The notes under the pieces: generated by a model
What the model was told of the DNA's origin: nothing
The model's input: only the letters and a program-made list of their open reading frames with translations
Databases searched by the model: none
DNA from: Syntrophomonadaceae bacterium
GTDB lineage: Bacteria; Bacillota; Syntrophomonadia; Syntrophomonadales; Syntrophomonadaceae
DNA: 64,000 nucleotides
Assembly (NCBI GenBank): GCA_012522955.1
Contig: JAAYJK010000047.1
Span: 1-64,000 of the forward strand
Reading direction: 5' to 3'
Shown here: positions 1 through 8,744 of the stretch, piece by piece
Layout of the letters: each line of letters starts with the position of its first letter
Numbering within the stretch: the stretch's first letter is position 1
Position numbers and translations under genes: made by a program

Positions 1-1229
1 AGCTTATTGATGCTGTGTATTTTGCTAGCACCACTGCACCTTATAAGGAAAAACAAAGTGCTGCTACTATAGCCGGGGTATTGGACACCCGGACAGATAT
101 CAGGTCAGCTGATTTTTGTGACTCATTAAGAGCCGGTTCTTCCGCTATACTGGCTGGAATAGATGCAGCTGGGCAGGGTTTAAATACCATAGTGGTAGCA
201 GGTGAATGCCGGCTGGGATATTCAGCCGGCCCTTATGAAAACCATTTTGGAGATGGGGCAGCGGCATTTATGATCGGCGACAAACAGGTTATAGCCGAGT
301 ATATAGATAGCTGTAGCATATCTGTGGATTTCCATGATCTGTGGCGGGCAGATGATGAAAGGTTTGTGCACAGTTGGGAAGAGAGATTTTGTATCAACCA
401 GGGCTATAACCAATTTGTCAGCCAGTCGGTAAAAGGAGTTTTGGAGAAAACCGGTTTAAGCACCGGCGATATCAGTAAAATTGTACTCTATGGAATAACT
501 CCTCGTTACCAGGGACAAATTGCGGCCAAACTAGGATTTACACCGGCCCAGGTTCAGGATAGCCTATATAACCAGGTAGGCAACGCCGGGGCGGCCAATG
601 TTCCCATGATGCTGGCTGGTGCATTAGAAGAAGCCAGTGCGGGAGATTATATACTCTTGGTCAGCTATGGAGAAGGAAGTGACGCCATAGTATTCAAGGT
701 AAGTGATGAAATCAGCGGTTTTTCGCCGGGCTTGGGCTTAAAGGGATACCTGGATAATAAGAAAGTCAGTATGAACTATGGAAAATACCTGCGTTGGAGA
801 GAATTGATCCAAACCGAGCCCGCTAAAAGACCGGTACAAAAAAGGTCATCGCTGCCGGATATGTATCGCAATCGCAAGAAAAACCTGGGGTTTTACGGAG
901 TGCGTTGCGAAAACTGTGGTACCGTGCAATTTCCTCCTTCCAGGATTTGTATTGAATGCCGGGCTATAGACCAAATGGAAGATTACCGTCTTTATGGTAA
1001 ACCAGCTCGAGTGGCTACCTTTACGGCGGATTACCTGGCTGAATCCCTGGATCCGCCTACCATAGTAGCAGTGGTAGACTTTGAAGGCGGAGGCCGTTTG
1101 ATCTGCTACCTGGTGGATTGTGATCCAGATGAAGTCAAGGTAGGTATGGAAGTTAATATGTCATTCCGACATATATTCACGGTTGACAGCATCCGCACCT
1201 ATTTCTGGAAAGCGGTACCAAAACTTTAA
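1..1229 (+). CDS. HMG-CoA-synthase/KAS III-like protein fused to a C-terminal DUF35 (zinc ribbon + OB fold), 5' end cut
   Basis: The reading frame is open from position 3, so the gene starts before the window and only about the last 409 residues are seen. The first ~235 residues carry the thiolase-fold C-terminal half: a GDGAAA motif, a GNAGAANVP motif and GEGSDAI, as in KAS III and HMG-CoA synthases. The last ~120 residues are a DUF35 module: a zinc ribbon (CENC, then CIEC 13 residues on) and an OB fold. DUF35 proteins partner with thiolases and HMG-CoA synthases and help place CoA substrates. The thiolase gene 17 bp downstream, behind a strong AGGAGG, fits such a pair. In archaeal HMG-CoA synthase a catalytic Cys lies two residues before AGT; here the matching string is SLRAGS, with the nearest Cys four residues before the R, so the ketosynthase half may be inactive. 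Substrate unknown. Confidence 0.8.
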   Translation, partial: LIDAVYFASTTAPYKEKQSAATIAGVLDTRTDIRSADFCDSLRAGSSAILAGIDAAGQGLNTIVVAGECRLGYSAGPYENHFGDGAAAFMIGDKQVIAEYIDSCSISVDFHDLWRADDERFVHSWEERFCINQGYNQFVSQSVKGVLEKTGLSTGDISKIVLYGITPRYQGQIAAKLGFTPAQVQDSLYNQVGNAGAANVPMMLAGALEEASAGDYILLVSYGEGSDAIVFKVSDEISGFSPGLGLKGYLDNKKVSMNYGKYLRWRELIQTEPAKRPVQKRSSLPDMYRNRKKNLGFYGVRCENCGTVQFPPSRICIECRAIDQMEDYRLYGKPARVATFTADYLAESLDPPTIVAVVDFEGGGRLICYLVDCDPDEVKVGMEVNMSFRHIFTVDSIRTYFWKAVPKL

Positions 1230-1246
1230 AGATAGGAGGTAATGAA

Positions 1247-2428
1247 ATGGCCATAGGAATTAAAGATAGAGCTGCGGTTATTGGAATGGGATGTACCAGA
1301 TTTGGTGAGCGTTATGACAGCAACCTGGAAGATTTGCTGATAGAAGCCATAGATGAGTGTTTAGAAGACGCTGGGATCGAATTTAATGATATAGATGCTT
1401 TCTGGTTCGGGACATTCACATCCGGTATGGCAGGATTAACATTTTCTAATAGAATGAAATCCCATTATAAGCCTGTAACTCGCCTGGAAAATATGTGCTG
1501 TACCGGATTGGACAGCTTTCGTAATGCCTGTTATGGAGTAGTTGCAGGGGCCTATGATGTAGTAATGGCCGTAGGAGCAGAAAAGTTGAAGGATGGGGGC
1601 TATAGCGGCCTGGAAGTGCCTACAGAAGACTCTGACCGTACCTTGCCGGACTTAACTGCCCCATCTCGCTTTGCCTTTGTGGCTCCAGCCTATGCTCACA
1701 AATACGGTTTGGATATGCAGCAGATGAAAGAGGTTATGGCGCGTATAGCCTGGAAAAACCACAAAAACGGCGCCCTGAATCCCAAAGCTCAATACCGGTC
1801 CGAGGTAGCCATGGAAAGTATACTGAAGTCTCCAATGATATGCAGCCCCATGGGAGTTATGGATTGTTCAGGAGTATCAGATGGTGCGGCTTGCGCTATT
1901 ATTACCCGCACTGAGGATGCTAAAAAATACCGGAAAGATCCGATGTATGTCAAGGGGATTCAGATTGCCGCCGGTCCCGGTCACAGTGAAAAGCACCAGA
2001 GTTATGATTTTACTACTGCCTTTGAAACCTATTATGCCGGGCAGGCTGCCTATCGGGAAGCAGGCATTACTAATCCCAGGGAACAGATCAGTCTGGCTGA
2101 AGTACATGATTGTTTTACCCCTACTGAATTGATCATATACGAGGATCTACAATTCAGTGAACGAGGTCAGGGCTGGAAAGATGCCATGAATGGTTTCTTT
2201 GACCTGGACGGAGGTCTTCCGGTTAATCCTGATGGTGGTTTAAAATCCTTCGGTCATCCCATTGGGGCCAGCGGGATCAGGATGCTATATGAATCCTGGC
2301 TTCAGTTCCAGGGCAAGGCCGGAAAACGGCAGCTGGAAAACCCCAAAATAGGTCTGGCCCAGAACCTGGGCGGGCAGCCTTATTCCTGTGTAGTAGGGGT
2401 GGGCATCGTAGGCAAAGAACTGGGCTAA
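1247..2428 (+). CDS. Thiolase family protein (SCP2-thiolase/acetyl-CoA acetyltransferase-like)
   Basis: 393 residues, full length for a thiolase. Start ATG has AGGAGG eight bases upstream. The acyl-accepting Cys is probably C84 in ENMCCTG; the second-half motifs are EVHDCFTPTE, GGLKSFGHPIGASG (catalytic His) and NLGGQPYSC near the end. The EVHDCF form is typical of the SCP2/archaeal-type branch that works with DUF35 proteins rather than of the classical fermentative thiolase. It lies directly after the HMGS-like/DUF35 fusion and 380 bp before an enoyl-CoA hydratase, so it probably belongs to an acyl-CoA condensation or cleavage route. It could run in either direction; the substrate chain is not decided by sequence. 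Confidence 0.88.
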   Translation: MAIGIKDRAAVIGMGCTRFGERYDSNLEDLLIEAIDECLEDAGIEFNDIDAFWFGTFTSGMAGLTFSNRMKSHYKPVTRLENMCCTGLDSFRNACYGVVAGAYDVVMAVGAEKLKDGGYSGLEVPTEDSDRTLPDLTAPSRFAFVAPAYAHKYGLDMQQMKEVMARIAWKNHKNGALNPKAQYRSEVAMESILKSPMICSPMGVMDCSGVSDGAACAIITRTEDAKKYRKDPMYVKGIQIAAGPGHSEKHQSYDFTTAFETYYAGQAAYREAGITNPREQISLAEVHDCFTPTELIIYEDLQFSERGQGWKDAMNGFFDLDGGLPVNPDGGLKSFGHPIGASGIRMLYESWLQFQGKAGKRQLENPKIGLAQNLGGQPYSCVVGVGIVGKELG

Positions 2429-2431
2429 ACC

Positions 2432-2653
2432 ATGACTGCTTTAGAACAAGTGCTGGATTGTTTTTGCCCTTTGGTGGAGCAGGAGGTACAGATCAGGATT
2501 ATTTATTATTGTTCCAATACCCGGACTTGCCAGATAAATTCAGAACCGGCCTTTTATGAATGCTTGCTCAGCGAGAATTGCGGGGCTTATCTTTCTAAAG
2601 AGCCAAACTGCCTGCTGTGCAAGTTTAATGCCGGTGAAAATAGTCAGGAATGA
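2432..2653 (+). CDS. Small cysteine-rich hypothetical protein (73 aa)
   Basis: Begins four bases after the thiolase stop, in the same direction, which suggests translational coupling because no good ribosome binding site is visible. It has eight cysteines in 73 residues, including CFC near residue 10 and CLLC near residue 60, a composition that suggests metal or Fe-S binding. I do not recognise the family. Codon use resembles the neighbours. It may be a real accessory subunit of the acyl-CoA genes or a chance frame. Confidence 0.45.
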   Translation: MTALEQVLDCFCPLVEQEVQIRIIYYCSNTRTCQINSEPAFYECLLSENCGAYLSKEPNCLLCKFNAGENSQE

Positions 2654-2662
2654 GTGAAAATG

Positions 2663-2786
2663 GTTTATCTCAATTGAACCAGTGTTTCAAAGCTCCTAAT
2701 ACTTGTAGGGGCGGTCTTTGACTGCCCGTCGGGTATAGCACAAATTTCATACTCGGTTGTGTTTGCTGATCATGGAGGTTGATTAG
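2663..2786 (+). repeat. Dispersed palindromic repeat, copy 1
   Basis: Contains TGTAGGGGCGGTCTTTGACTG, an imperfect palindrome (GGGCGGTC/GACTGCCC), then a conserved tail (ATTTCATACTCGGTTGTG, CATGGAGGTTGAT). The left flank TTTATCTCAATT and CTAATA is shared with the copy at 8540. It fills the gap in front of the enoyl-CoA hydratase gene, and its tail reaches 23 bp from that start codon. Confidence 0.85.
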
Positions 2787-2808
2787 CCTTTGCGAGGGAG
2801 GTGTTAAG

Positions 2809-3588
2809 ATGGATTTTAAAACCATAGCTTTAAGTATAGATCAAGGCATTGCCACTTTGCTTCTGAACAGTCCCCAGACCATGAACGCTCTCAGTAGTGA
2901 ATTAATGGGCGAACTTGGCACTGCCGTGAATATGGTGAAGAATAACAAGCAAGTGCGAGTACTGCTTATATCAGGCAGTCAAAAGGTTTTTGCGGCCGGA
3001 GGGGATATCAAAGCCATGGCAGAATGCAACCCGGAGCAAGCACGAGCTTATATTGAGCCAATTCACCAGGTGTTCGATGACATGGCAAGTTTACCCCAAG
3101 CAAGCATAGCTGCTATTTCGGGGTTTGCTTTTGGCGGAGGAGTGGAACTTAGTCTTGCCTGCGACTTTAGGATAGCAGCGGAAAATGCCAAGTTTGGTTT
3201 TCCTGAGATAAACTTGGGTATTTTCCCGGCGGCTGGAGGAAGCCAAAGGCTTCCCCGTTTGATAGGTGTTCAGGGCTGCAAAAGACTGATGTTTACCGGA
3301 GAAACCATAAACGCTGCTACAGCAATAGCCCTGGGACTGGTAGACCAGGTAGTGCCCACCGAACAGCTTATGGAAGAGGCAAAGCAATTGGCCTTAAAAC
3401 TGAGCCAAAAACCGCCCTTGGCTTTGATGAAGCTTAAAGAGTCCATTCAACAGGGGATAAATACTGATCTGGCTACGGCCATGAAAATGGAGATGGATAA
3501 ATGCTGCAGTCTTTTTGCTACCCGGGATCAGAAAGAAGGCATGCAGGCTTTTATGGAACGTCGAGAGGCAATCTTTAAGGGAGAATAA
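2809..3588 (+). CDS. Enoyl-CoA hydratase/isomerase family protein (crotonase fold)
   Basis: 259 residues, the normal length for crotonase. The ATG at 2809 is preferred over an upstream TTG at 2779 because GAGGGAGGTG lies just before it and the family begins with MDF-like strings here. Visible motifs: the oxyanion-hole strings around residue 65 (AAGGDIKAM) and residue 105 (SGFAFGGGVELSLACDFRIA), and the FPEINLGIFPAAGGSQRLPRL segment that carries one catalytic Glu (ending in LPRLIG). This is the pattern of a true hydratase of beta-oxidation or butyrate metabolism. It is separated from the thiolase by a repeat, so it may have its own promoter. Confidence 0.9.
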   Translation: MDFKTIALSIDQGIATLLLNSPQTMNALSSELMGELGTAVNMVKNNKQVRVLLISGSQKVFAAGGDIKAMAECNPEQARAYIEPIHQVFDDMASLPQASIAAISGFAFGGGVELSLACDFRIAAENAKFGFPEINLGIFPAAGGSQRLPRLIGVQGCKRLMFTGETINAATAIALGLVDQVVPTEQLMEEAKQLALKLSQKPPLALMKLKESIQQGINTDLATAMKMEMDKCCSLFATRDQKEGMQAFMERREAIFKGE

Positions 3589-3676
3589 AAATCTGATTTA
3601 GATGATTTGCGGAGGCGGCTGAGCCTCATGACCATATCTGGGACTCATACAATAATATAATCTATGAATTCCGGTG

Positions 3677-3716
3677 GAACTTCAAGAACATTGATAATCT
3701 TGAAGTTCTGCTTTTT
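3677..3716 (+). terminator. Rho-independent terminator after the enoyl-CoA hydratase
   Basis: Perfect 11-bp stem GAACTTCAAGA/TCTTGAAGTTC with an 8-10 base loop, followed by GCTTTTT. It lies 89 bp after the stop codon. Confidence 0.75.
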
Positions 3717-3761
3717 ATGAGTATTTGTTTGCCGGTTAATAGAGCCCGGAAATTCCAATAT

Positions 3762-3910
3762 AGGTCACACGAAAACGAATTATGCTGATTTGCCCAATGC
3801 TTTTGCTTGCCAAATATTTGTAGGGGCGGTCTTTGACCGTCCGTTTGGGCATAACCAAAAAAATTTAGCCTCGCTTGTGTTCCCTGATCAGCTTGAGGGT
3901 GATTGTTAAT
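3762..3910 (+). repeat. Dispersed palindromic repeat, copy 2 (longer form)
   Basis: Starts with a GGTCACACGAAAACGAATTA block that is shared with the outer ends of copies 4 and 5, then GTAGGGGCGGTCTTTGACCG and the conserved tail (TCGCTTGTGTTCCCTGATCA). The rest of the 3717-4068 gap shows no ORF or other structure. Confidence 0.8.
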
Positions 3911-4068
3911 CAGTCCATAGAAGGCCAGGGCTTGCAGCTGGAATCACATGTTTTAATGCGGCCCTAGCTGCTTGATTTCCACGTTGGGAAAAAATTAGCT
4001 CCGAAGATGTAAATATATAGGTTAAAATAGGAAGAGAAATTAATTAGAAGGAAGGTATTAGAAAAAAT

Positions 4069-6021
4069 ATGGAACATTTTCCAGCCCTGTTTGCTCCTGT
4101 CCAGATTGGCAGTTTAAAGCTAAAAAACCGTATAGCTATGGCTCCCATGTTGGTAGGTTATGCCCATCAGGACGGTAGGGTTAGCCAATCGGTCATAGAT
4201 TATTATGAGACCCGGGCTCAAGGGGGAGCAGGATTGATTTTTGTAGAAGCAGCCTGTGTTGATAGCCCGGCGGGATTAGAAGGTATGGGCCAGCTGCGGG
4301 TTGATGAAGACACTTGTGTTGAAGGTCTGGCCCGTCTGGCTCAGGCTATCAAGCAGCATGGAGCAGGAGCATTTATTCAATTGTTTCATGCTGGCCGTCA
4401 AACTAAAAAGAGTATAACCGGGGTACAGCCGGTGGCGCCTTCACCTATTTCCTGTCCTATGATTAATGAGGAGCCTCGGCAGCTGGATAGTAGGGAGATT
4501 AAGGTCATAGAAGAAAAGTTCATTAAGGCTGCTCACTATGCCCGGTCAGCTGGCTTTGATGGAGTAGAAATTCATGCAGCTCATGGTTATTTGATTAACC
4601 AGTTTCTGTCCCCCCATAGCAATCAACGCCATGATGAATATGGAGGAAGTCTGGAAAACAGGATGCGCATATTGATGAACATTGTAAAGGGGATCAGAAA
4701 CATAAATCCAGAACTGGCCATATCTGTAAGGATTAATATAGATGATTTTGTTCCCCAGGGCTTGAAGGAAGATGAAAGTATAGAGATATGCCGCCACCTA
4801 GAGCCAGCCGGGGCCAGCTTAATCCACTGCAGCTGCGGCACTTACGAATCAGGGCTTACCAGTATCGAGCCCGCTTCCTACCAGCAAGGGTGGAAAATAT
4901 ACCTGGCCGAGGCGGTTAAAAAAGCGGTGTCTATACCCGTGATTGGCGGAGGCATGGTCAGTAGCCCCCAATTTGCCAGCCAACTGCTGGAAGAAGGGCG
5001 TTGTGATCTAATTTTCTTGGGTCGGACTTTGCTGGCTGATCCACACTGGCCCAATAAGGCTAGACAGGGTGAGCTTGCTGATATAAGACCTTGTATAAGG
5101 TGTAACCAATGTATTAGCAGCAATTTTAAGGGCATGCCGGTTAGCTGTACGGTGAACCCGCATACCGGCAGGGAAAAGCAATTCCAGTGGACAACAAAAC
5201 CGGTTCCTAAATATCGCAGTGCTGTTATAGGCAGTGGACCCGCCGGACTCCAGGCCGCAATTTCACTGTCCCGCCTGGGCTTGGAAGTTACCCTATTCGA
5301 AAAAGAGATTCAGGGGGGAGGCCTGATGAATCTGGCCGGCATGCCTCCCCATAAACAGAGGATACTGGATCTGAGGGATTATATGCTAGGCCAGTTAAAG
5401 CAGAGTAAGGTGGAGCAGGTTTATTCCTACGAGTTTAGACCAGAAGATGTGGATCGGCTTAAGCCTGATTTTATAGTAATGGCTACCGGTTCGGTGCCGG
5501 TGATTCCAGATATTGAAGGCATTGAACCAAAGGGTCATCTAAGCTTGGAGGAGATTTTGACCGGAAAAGTTTGTCCCCGTTCTCAGCATCTCCTGGTCAT
5601 AGGTGGGGGCGAAAATGGTTGTGAAACTGCAGATTTCTTAGCTCAGGCCGGCAATAAGGTCACTATCATAGAAGCTGGCAGGATTCTGGCTCCCGGTATG
5701 GAAAAAAAGAACCGCCGGGATCTTATGAACCGTTTACAGACAAGGGGGGTAGTAAGAAAGACATCCAGCCAGGTCATTAAAATAGATAAGAACCGGGTTT
5801 GGATAGCCAGAGAGCAAGAGAGTCCGGAAATAATTGAGGCCGACGCTATAGTTCTTGCCGTGGGATATAAACCCTATCATCCCCTTTATAAAGACTTAAA
5901 GCAACTGGGTGACAATTTATATATAATAGGTGATGCCCTGAGGGTAAGAGGTTTTAAAAGTGCCATACTGGAGGCTGAACTCACGGTCAGCATGATTGCC
6001 CGGCAAAAGCTTGGTATTTAA
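4069..6021 (+). CDS. NADH:flavin oxidoreductase, FadH/2,4-dienoyl-CoA reductase-like (FMN, 4Fe-4S, FAD)
   Basis: 650 residues in three parts: an Old Yellow Enzyme TIM barrel (about 1-335; FIQLFHAGRQ, GVEIHAAHGYLINQFLSP), a 4Fe-4S cysteine cluster (about 343-365; CIRCNQC then a Cys 11 residues on), and an FAD/NAD(P) disulfide-oxidoreductase part (about 385-650; GSGPAGLQAA, a second GxGxxG at VIGGGENG). E. coli FadH has CxxCxxxC; here the spacing is CxxCxxC, as in several clostridial homologues. The family reduces unsaturated acyl-CoA, bile-acid, or other enone substrates with NAD(P)H. Nearby acyl-CoA genes favour a dienoyl- or enoyl-CoA role, which is inference. Ribosome binding site AGAAGGAAGG. 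Confidence 0.88.
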   Translation: MEHFPALFAPVQIGSLKLKNRIAMAPMLVGYAHQDGRVSQSVIDYYETRAQGGAGLIFVEAACVDSPAGLEGMGQLRVDEDTCVEGLARLAQAIKQHGAGAFIQLFHAGRQTKKSITGVQPVAPSPISCPMINEEPRQLDSREIKVIEEKFIKAAHYARSAGFDGVEIHAAHGYLINQFLSPHSNQRHDEYGGSLENRMRILMNIVKGIRNINPELAISVRINIDDFVPQGLKEDESIEICRHLEPAGASLIHCSCGTYESGLTSIEPASYQQGWKIYLAEAVKKAVSIPVIGGGMVSSPQFASQLLEEGRCDLIFLGRTLLADPHWPNKARQGELADIRPCIRCNQCISSNFKGMPVSCTVNPHTGREKQFQWTTKPVPKYRSAVIGSGPAGLQAAISLSRLGLEVTLFEKEIQGGGLMNLAGMPPHKQRILDLRDYMLGQLKQSKVEQVYSYEFRPEDVDRLKPDFIVMATGSVPVIPDIEGIEPKGHLSLEEILTGKVCPRSQHLLVIGGGENGCETADFLAQAGNKVTIIEAGRILAPGMEKKNRRDLMNRLQTRGVVRKTSSQVIKIDKNRVWIAREQESPEIIEADAIVLAVGYKPYHPLYKDLKQLGDNLYIIGDALRVRGFKSAILEAELTVSMIARQKLGI

Positions 6022-6041
6022 TCCTATTAAGGAGTTCTTGA

Positions 6042-6761
6042 ATGAGTAAAACAGAAGAAAGCAAGATAAGCCTGGAAGAAAGGCAGAGGCTGCAAAGTTT
6101 AAGTATTATGGAGGAACAGGCCTTTGGGGAAGGATATCTTTATATAGCAGGTCTGGACGAAGTGGGACGAGGACCTATAGCTGGTCCGGTAGTAGCCGCA
6201 GCGGTTATTCTGCCCCAGGGATTTCTTCTACCGGGAGTTAATGATTCCAAGAAATTGAGCGTTAATAAAAGGGAAAAACTTTCAGGGGAGATTAAAAAGC
6301 AGGCTCTGGCCTGGTCAATAGCAGCTATTAATCCTCCTTATCTGGACCGGATAAATATTTTAAATGCTACCCGGCAGGCTATGGGCTTGGCAGTCAAACA
6401 CCTTACCCTGGAGCCGGATTATTTGCTCATAGATGCCCTGGAACTTAAAGATATTCCTATCCCTCAAAGTGCTGTAATTAAAGGGGACAGTCTTAGCATT
6501 TCCATTGCCTGTGCCTCCATTATAGCCAAAGTGGAGCGGGATGAATTGATGCAGAATATGGATAGAGTATATCCCGGCTACAATTTCTCCCGCCATAAAG
6601 GTTATGCTACCCGGGAACATTTAGAGCATCTATTTGGGAAGGGTCCTTGTCCTCTGCACAGACAGAGCTTTGAGCCGGTTAAAAGCATACTGTCTGGAGG
6701 ACCAAGTACCCAGCAGGCTAGTCTCTTTGCCGATGATATTAAGCTATTACCTTCAAATTGA
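6042..6761 (+). CDS. rnhB: Ribonuclease HII
   Basis: 239 residues. The N-terminal extension of about 35 residues leads into YIAGLDEVGRGPIAGP, the signature with the first catalytic Asp-Glu pair; the remaining acidic residues lie in DYLLIDAL and IIAKVERD. The enzyme cuts the RNA strand of RNA-DNA hybrids and single ribonucleotides in DNA, needing Mg or Mn. Ribosome binding site AAGGAG. It is 20 bp after the flavoenzyme and 31 bp before yraN, the usual rnhB-yraN order in Firmicutes. Confidence 0.96.
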   Translation: MSKTEESKISLEERQRLQSLSIMEEQAFGEGYLYIAGLDEVGRGPIAGPVVAAAVILPQGFLLPGVNDSKKLSVNKREKLSGEIKKQALAWSIAAINPPYLDRINILNATRQAMGLAVKHLTLEPDYLLIDALELKDIPIPQSAVIKGDSLSISIACASIIAKVERDELMQNMDRVYPGYNFSRHKGYATREHLEHLFGKGPCPLHRQSFEPVKSILSGGPSTQQASLFADDIKLLPSN

Positions 6762-6792
6762 TGAGGGATGGACCAGGAAACTCGGGGTAAAT

Positions 6793-7143
6793 ATGAAAAA
6801 AGAACTGGGAAGGTATGGGGAACAACGTGCTGCCCAATACCTGGAAAGACATGGATATACAATTATCAGCAGGAATTATTATACCCGCTATGGAGAGCTG
6901 GACATTGTGTGCCAGAAACAAGGGGAAATAATATTTGTTGAGGTGAAAACCAGAAAAACCAAGCTCTTTGGAAGCCCAGAAGAATCCATAACCTATAAAA
7001 AAATGCAGAATATAAAGAAAGCCGCTCTGAAGTATTTGCATGACTATCCGGCAGCCTTTCGAGGCCTGCGTTTTGATGTGATCACCATATTTATAGATTA
7101 TCAGGGTAGGGAGAATATCAATCATATAGAAAATGCTTTCTAA
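6793..7143 (+). CDS. YraN/UPF0102 family endonuclease-like protein
   Basis: 116 residues from the ATG at 6793, the usual family length; the longer frame overlapping rnhB is not needed. It has the GRYGEQRAAQYLERHGY start, then NYYTRYGELDIV and EIIFVEVKTRK, which place the PD-(D/E)XK-type residues (E, D, E-x-K). The biochemical role of UPF0102 proteins is not settled; a Holliday-junction-resolvase-like fold is predicted. The ribosome binding site is weak, suggesting coupling to rnhB. Confidence 0.93.
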   Translation: MKKELGRYGEQRAAQYLERHGYTIISRNYYTRYGELDIVCQKQGEIIFVEVKTRKTKLFGSPEESITYKKMQNIKKAALKYLHDYPAAFRGLRFDVITIFIDYQGRENINHIENAF

Positions 7144-7417
7144 AATTTTAGTCTAGATGAGCCTGATATTGATTAGTTGGATAATAATACCTGGATAGCA
7201 ATGTCACTGATCTTTGAAAACCCAATATGTATGCAAGCTTATTACCAAAAGTAGCGCTAAGTATTTTCTTTCTTGGTTGTGCCTTGCGGGCATGAAGGGT
7301 TCCCGGTTGTGCTGGGGCTTTCGCAGAAGAATCATATTTGGATGCCGATGTCGGGGTGAGTATTATAGTCTTAAAATATAGAAATATTGGAACTGAGTTG
7401 TTAAGGGGGGGATATTG

Positions 7418-7585
7418 ATGATGAACGTGGGACCATGGGAGATCGTTTTTATACTACTGCTTATAGGATTGCTAGTCCTTCCTCTAGTGGTGGTACTTAA
7501 AATGCTGTCCATGGAAAAGAGGATGGCAATAATCGAAGAACAGCTGCAGAAAACAGAAGAAGAGGCTGATCCCGAATTATTTTAG
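7418..7585 (+). CDS. Small single-pass membrane protein (55 aa), TatA-like N terminus
   Basis: ATG at 7418 follows AAGGGGGGGAT. The protein begins MMNVGPWEIVFILLLIGLLV, one hydrophobic helix of about 20 residues, followed by a charged, coiled-coil-prone tail rich in Glu and Lys. The GPWE start closely resembles the TatA protein encoded at 22006 (GPWELIVILLIA), but the tail lacks the FG-x-x-KLP hinge and amphipathic helix of TatA, so I do not call it a translocase. It is below usual length cut-offs and easy to miss. Confidence 0.55.
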   Translation: MMNVGPWEIVFILLLIGLLVLPLVVVLKMLSMEKRMAIIEEQLQKTEEEADPELF

Positions 7586-7629
7586 AATCCTTTAACTCAG
7601 AAAGTTGTTTTGACACCGAGATTTCAGGG

Positions 7630-7653
7630 CGGGCACCAGCTTCCCGCCCGGTT
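7630..7653. terminator. Strong GC hairpin between convergent genes
   Basis: GGGCGGG and CCCGCCC flank a nine-base loop. There is no T-run on either side within a few bases, so it is a terminator-like or transcript-end hairpin rather than a classical intrinsic terminator. It lies between the small membrane protein gene (+) and the DUF364 gene (-). Confidence 0.45.
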
Positions 7654-7706
7654 GCTGGCATAACAGTTGTGCAGTTCAATTTCAGCTTTTATTAATTAAA
7701 ATGGTA

Positions 7707-8426
7707 TTAACTGCCCAGGTGGCACCAACGATCCAGTCCCATTAGTTCCGCTGCTGCAGCCCCGGTAGTGCCGTAGAATATAGCTGGTTTGAGATAGCAA
7801 TAATCTGTAATGGTGGCGTTGACTACCGTGCTGCCTGTAGCAACGATTAGGTCGCACCATTCCAGTACTTCCTGCATTTTATCCGGTCCTTCCACCAGCA
7901 CGCCGTATTTAATCTGAGCAAGATTATCTGCATCCAGATCCAAGACCCTGACTTTAAAATGCCTTTGCAGATTATCCAGCATTGCCGGCTGAAACCCCAC
8001 CAAGGCCACTCGGGGGTTGCCAAACCGCTGTTTGATATGCTGGGCTAGTTCTGCCGAGCAGAGCTCGGGATCTTCATTATGGCAGTGAATAGTCTTATCT
8101 ATCCGTCCCAGGTATCTTAACACCGCATTCATAGTAGATATTAAAACTGCCCGCTGGAAATTGTTTTCCGGTTTCATAGCCAGCACCTGCTGCAGGTTGC
8201 CTTGAAAATCACCGGGCATATCGGTAAAGGCCTGGCCTTTGGCTCCCTTGAATACCGCCTCCATAAGCTTCTCTTTGCCTTTTAGGATAGGAAAGTCTCT
8301 TCTCTCCGGACTTCCTATTGCTTCCTCGGCAGAAAGAGTTCGGCCCTTAATCAAGACCTCTTCCTCCTCCAGGCCGTTATCTTTTACAATTTGTCTAAAT
8401 TTATCCATTAGTTGCTGATAAAACAA
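7707..8426 (-). CDS. DUF364-family protein (putative heavy-metal chelation domain)
   Basis: 239 residues starting at a TTG at 8426, chosen because AGGAGG is eight bases upstream; a second TTG at 8432 is too close to it. The C-terminal half is the recognisable part: ALVGFQPAMLD, then a Rossmann-like strand set, CDLIVATGSTVVN and IFYGTTGAAAAELMGLDRWCHLG at the end. The N-terminal ~90 residues include ERRDFPILKGKEKL and FTDMPGDFQG, which match the domain often found in front of DUF364. These proteins have been linked by context to metal handling; no reaction is established. It stands alone between hairpins. Confidence 0.65.
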   Translation of the reverse strand: MFYQQLMDKFRQIVKDNGLEEEEVLIKGRTLSAEEAIGSPERRDFPILKGKEKLMEAVFKGAKGQAFTDMPGDFQGNLQQVLAMKPENNFQRAVLISTMNAVLRYLGRIDKTIHCHNEDPELCSAELAQHIKQRFGNPRVALVGFQPAMLDNLQRHFKVRVLDLDADNLAQIKYGVLVEGPDKMQEVLEWCDLIVATGSTVVNATITDYCYLKPAIFYGTTGAAAAELMGLDRWCHLGS

Positions 8427-8539
8427 AGCCAAAACCTCCTGTATTAATAATAGTCTTTTTATCGAGCCATAGCTTGCGAAATAGTTTACGGTATCGATAG
8501 ATAATAATCAATCCTTATTATCTATTCCCACAAAAATAC

Positions 8540-8662
8540 TTTATCTCAATTTTCCCAATCTTTCTAGTCGCCTAATATTTGTAGGGGCGGTCTTCGACCG
8601 CCCTTCCGGCATAACCCAATTTTCATACTTGGTTGTTTTCCCTAATCATAGGGGTTGATAAG
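8540..8662 (+). repeat. Dispersed palindromic repeat, copy 3
   Basis: TTTATCTCAATT and CCTAATATTTGTAGGGGCGG left part, palindrome GGGCGGTCTTCGACCGCCC, then the tail with TTTCATACTTGGTTG and ATAGGGGTTGATAAG. It is the cleanest single-palindrome copy. Confidence 0.88.
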
Positions 8663-8693
8663 AAAAAGCCCGCCGTTGCAGCGGGTAAAAAAA
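8663..8693 (-). terminator. Intrinsic terminator, minus strand
   Basis: On the minus strand CCCGC and GCGGG enclose a seven-base loop and are followed by CTTTTTC; the plus strand also shows an A-run on the left and A7 on the right, so it could work both ways. It separates the ncRNA region from the DUF364 gene. Confidence 0.6.
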
Positions 8694-8744
8694 GATTGGG
8701 ATTGTATGCAAAAGCTCCGAAAAGAGCCATTTACCAAATAAAAA

